Source: Hyphomicrobiales bacterium
Lineage (GTDB): Bacteria; Pseudomonadota; Alphaproteobacteria; Rhizobiales; Devosiaceae
Direction of reading: 5' to 3'
Assembly (NCBI GenBank): GCA_026989045.1
Contig: JALSJY010000019.1
Span: 1 to 6,015, forward strand
Length of the DNA stretch: 6,015 nt
The translations under genes were made by a program, and so were the position numbers. Below the pieces are notes generated by a model that worked only from the letters and a program-made list of their open reading frames with translations, did no database searches and was not told the DNA's origin. Below are positions 5,605-6,015 of this stretch, in pieces; position 1 is the first letter of the stretch; every line of letters starts with the position of its first letter.

Positions 5605-6015
5605 TTACTTCACTGTCTTTATTATAGCAAGAAAATCACTCGCCTTAAGGCTTGCTCCACCAATCAGACCGCCATTTACATGTGCAATTTCAAGTATTTG
5701 CGCCGAGTTAGCTGCTTTCATTGATCCACCATAAAGAATTGGCGTTTTTTCTCCATATTTAGCTAGTTTTTCAGCCAAAGCCTGACGTATTGCCTGATGC
5801 ATTTGTGTAATATCTTCAATCGAAGGCACAAGACCCGTGCCAATTGCCCAAACTGGCTCATAAGCAACCACAATTTCATCTTTAGCTAATTTATCAGGAA
5901 GAGATTGCTTTAATTGCTGTAAAACAATCTCGATAGCATTGCCGCTTTTACGCTCTGCTTCACTTTCGCCCACACAAATAATAGGAGTGATATTTGCATT
6001 TAATGCCGCAATTGC
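5605..6015 (-). CDS. tpiA: Triosephosphate isomerase, C-terminal half (5' end outside window)
   Basis: Triosephosphate isomerase interconverts dihydroxyacetone phosphate and glyceraldehyde 3-phosphate in central carbon metabolism. The frame is open to the window's right edge, so 136 of roughly 250 residues are present. An in-frame GTG at 5971-5973 is only the internal valine of ICVGE, not a start. Visible, numbered from the edge: ICVGESEAER at 13-22, the catalytic glutamate Glu53 within AYEPVWAIGTG (51-61, including flexible loop 6), the phosphate-binding YGGSMK, and the second phosphate-binding glycines in GLIGGASL near the C terminus. The catalytic lysine and histidine lie beyond the edge. 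The C terminus is normal. secG follows 97 bp downstream with no terminator between, the usual alphaproteobacterial pairing. Confidence 0.96.
   Translation of the reverse strand, partial: AIAALNANITPIICVGESEAERKSGNAIEIVLQQLKQSLPDKLAKDEIVVAYEPVWAIGTGLVPSIEDITQMHQAIRQALAEKLAKYGEKTPILYGGSMKAANSAQILEIAHVNGGLIGGASLKASDFLAIIKTVK

Noticed and set aside
5971..5973. GTG as a possible tpiA start
   Set aside because: It encodes the internal valine of the conserved ICVGE motif, and the frame continues to the window edge with normal TpiA sequence.

Overview
The window is a compact, A+T-rich stretch of bacterial chromosome from what looks like an alphaproteobacterium, most likely in or near the Rhizobiales/Hyphomicrobiales. 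Three things point there. The order tpiA-secG-pyrG-...-eno on one strand is the familiar alphaproteobacterial order. A 58-residue protein matches my memory of the alphaproteobacterial DUF4169 family. The housekeeping proteins (GlnA, Eno, PyrG, SecG) have alphaproteobacterial-looking sequences. The low G+C is unusual for free-living Rhizobiales and suggests a host-associated or streamlined lineage, but no genus can be named from this window.

Layout: the left end (2-769, + strand) is the C-terminal half of a type I glutamine synthetase (glnA), with the adenylylation tyrosine in place. A 398-bp convergent gap (770-1167) follows. It holds three copies of a 28-30 bp repeat, two of them forming a long imperfect palindrome, then a clear rho-independent terminator for glnA, then a stretch of nested inverted repeats running into the end of eno. 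All other genes are on the minus strand. Read 5'->3' they are: tpiA (cut by the right window edge), secG, a strong terminator, pyrG, a small secreted YcbK/M15-like putative peptidase, a DUF4169 protein, a weak terminator-like hairpin, and eno.

Working together: TpiA and Eno are glycolytic/gluconeogenic enzymes. PyrG makes CTP using glutamine, the product of GlnA. SecG is part of the protein-export channel, and the M15-like protein carries a Sec-type signal peptide. The terminator at 5032-5058 splits the minus-strand cluster into a tpiA-secG unit and a pyrG unit. The M15-like and DUF4169 genes lie 25 nt apart and probably share a transcript. Eno begins just after another hairpin and has the only good Shine-Dalgarno sequence among the complete genes.

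Nothing here looks like a defence system, mobile element, CRISPR array or dramatic new pathway. The points most worth a second look are: the M15-like/DUF4169 pair where kdsA is expected between pyrG and eno, with an altered zinc-ligand spacing in the M15-like protein; the palindromic repeat cluster after glnA; the structured region between glnA and eno; overlapping alternative hairpins in front of eno; and an exact TTAA-N7-TTAA (CtrA-type) site upstream of the putative peptidase.
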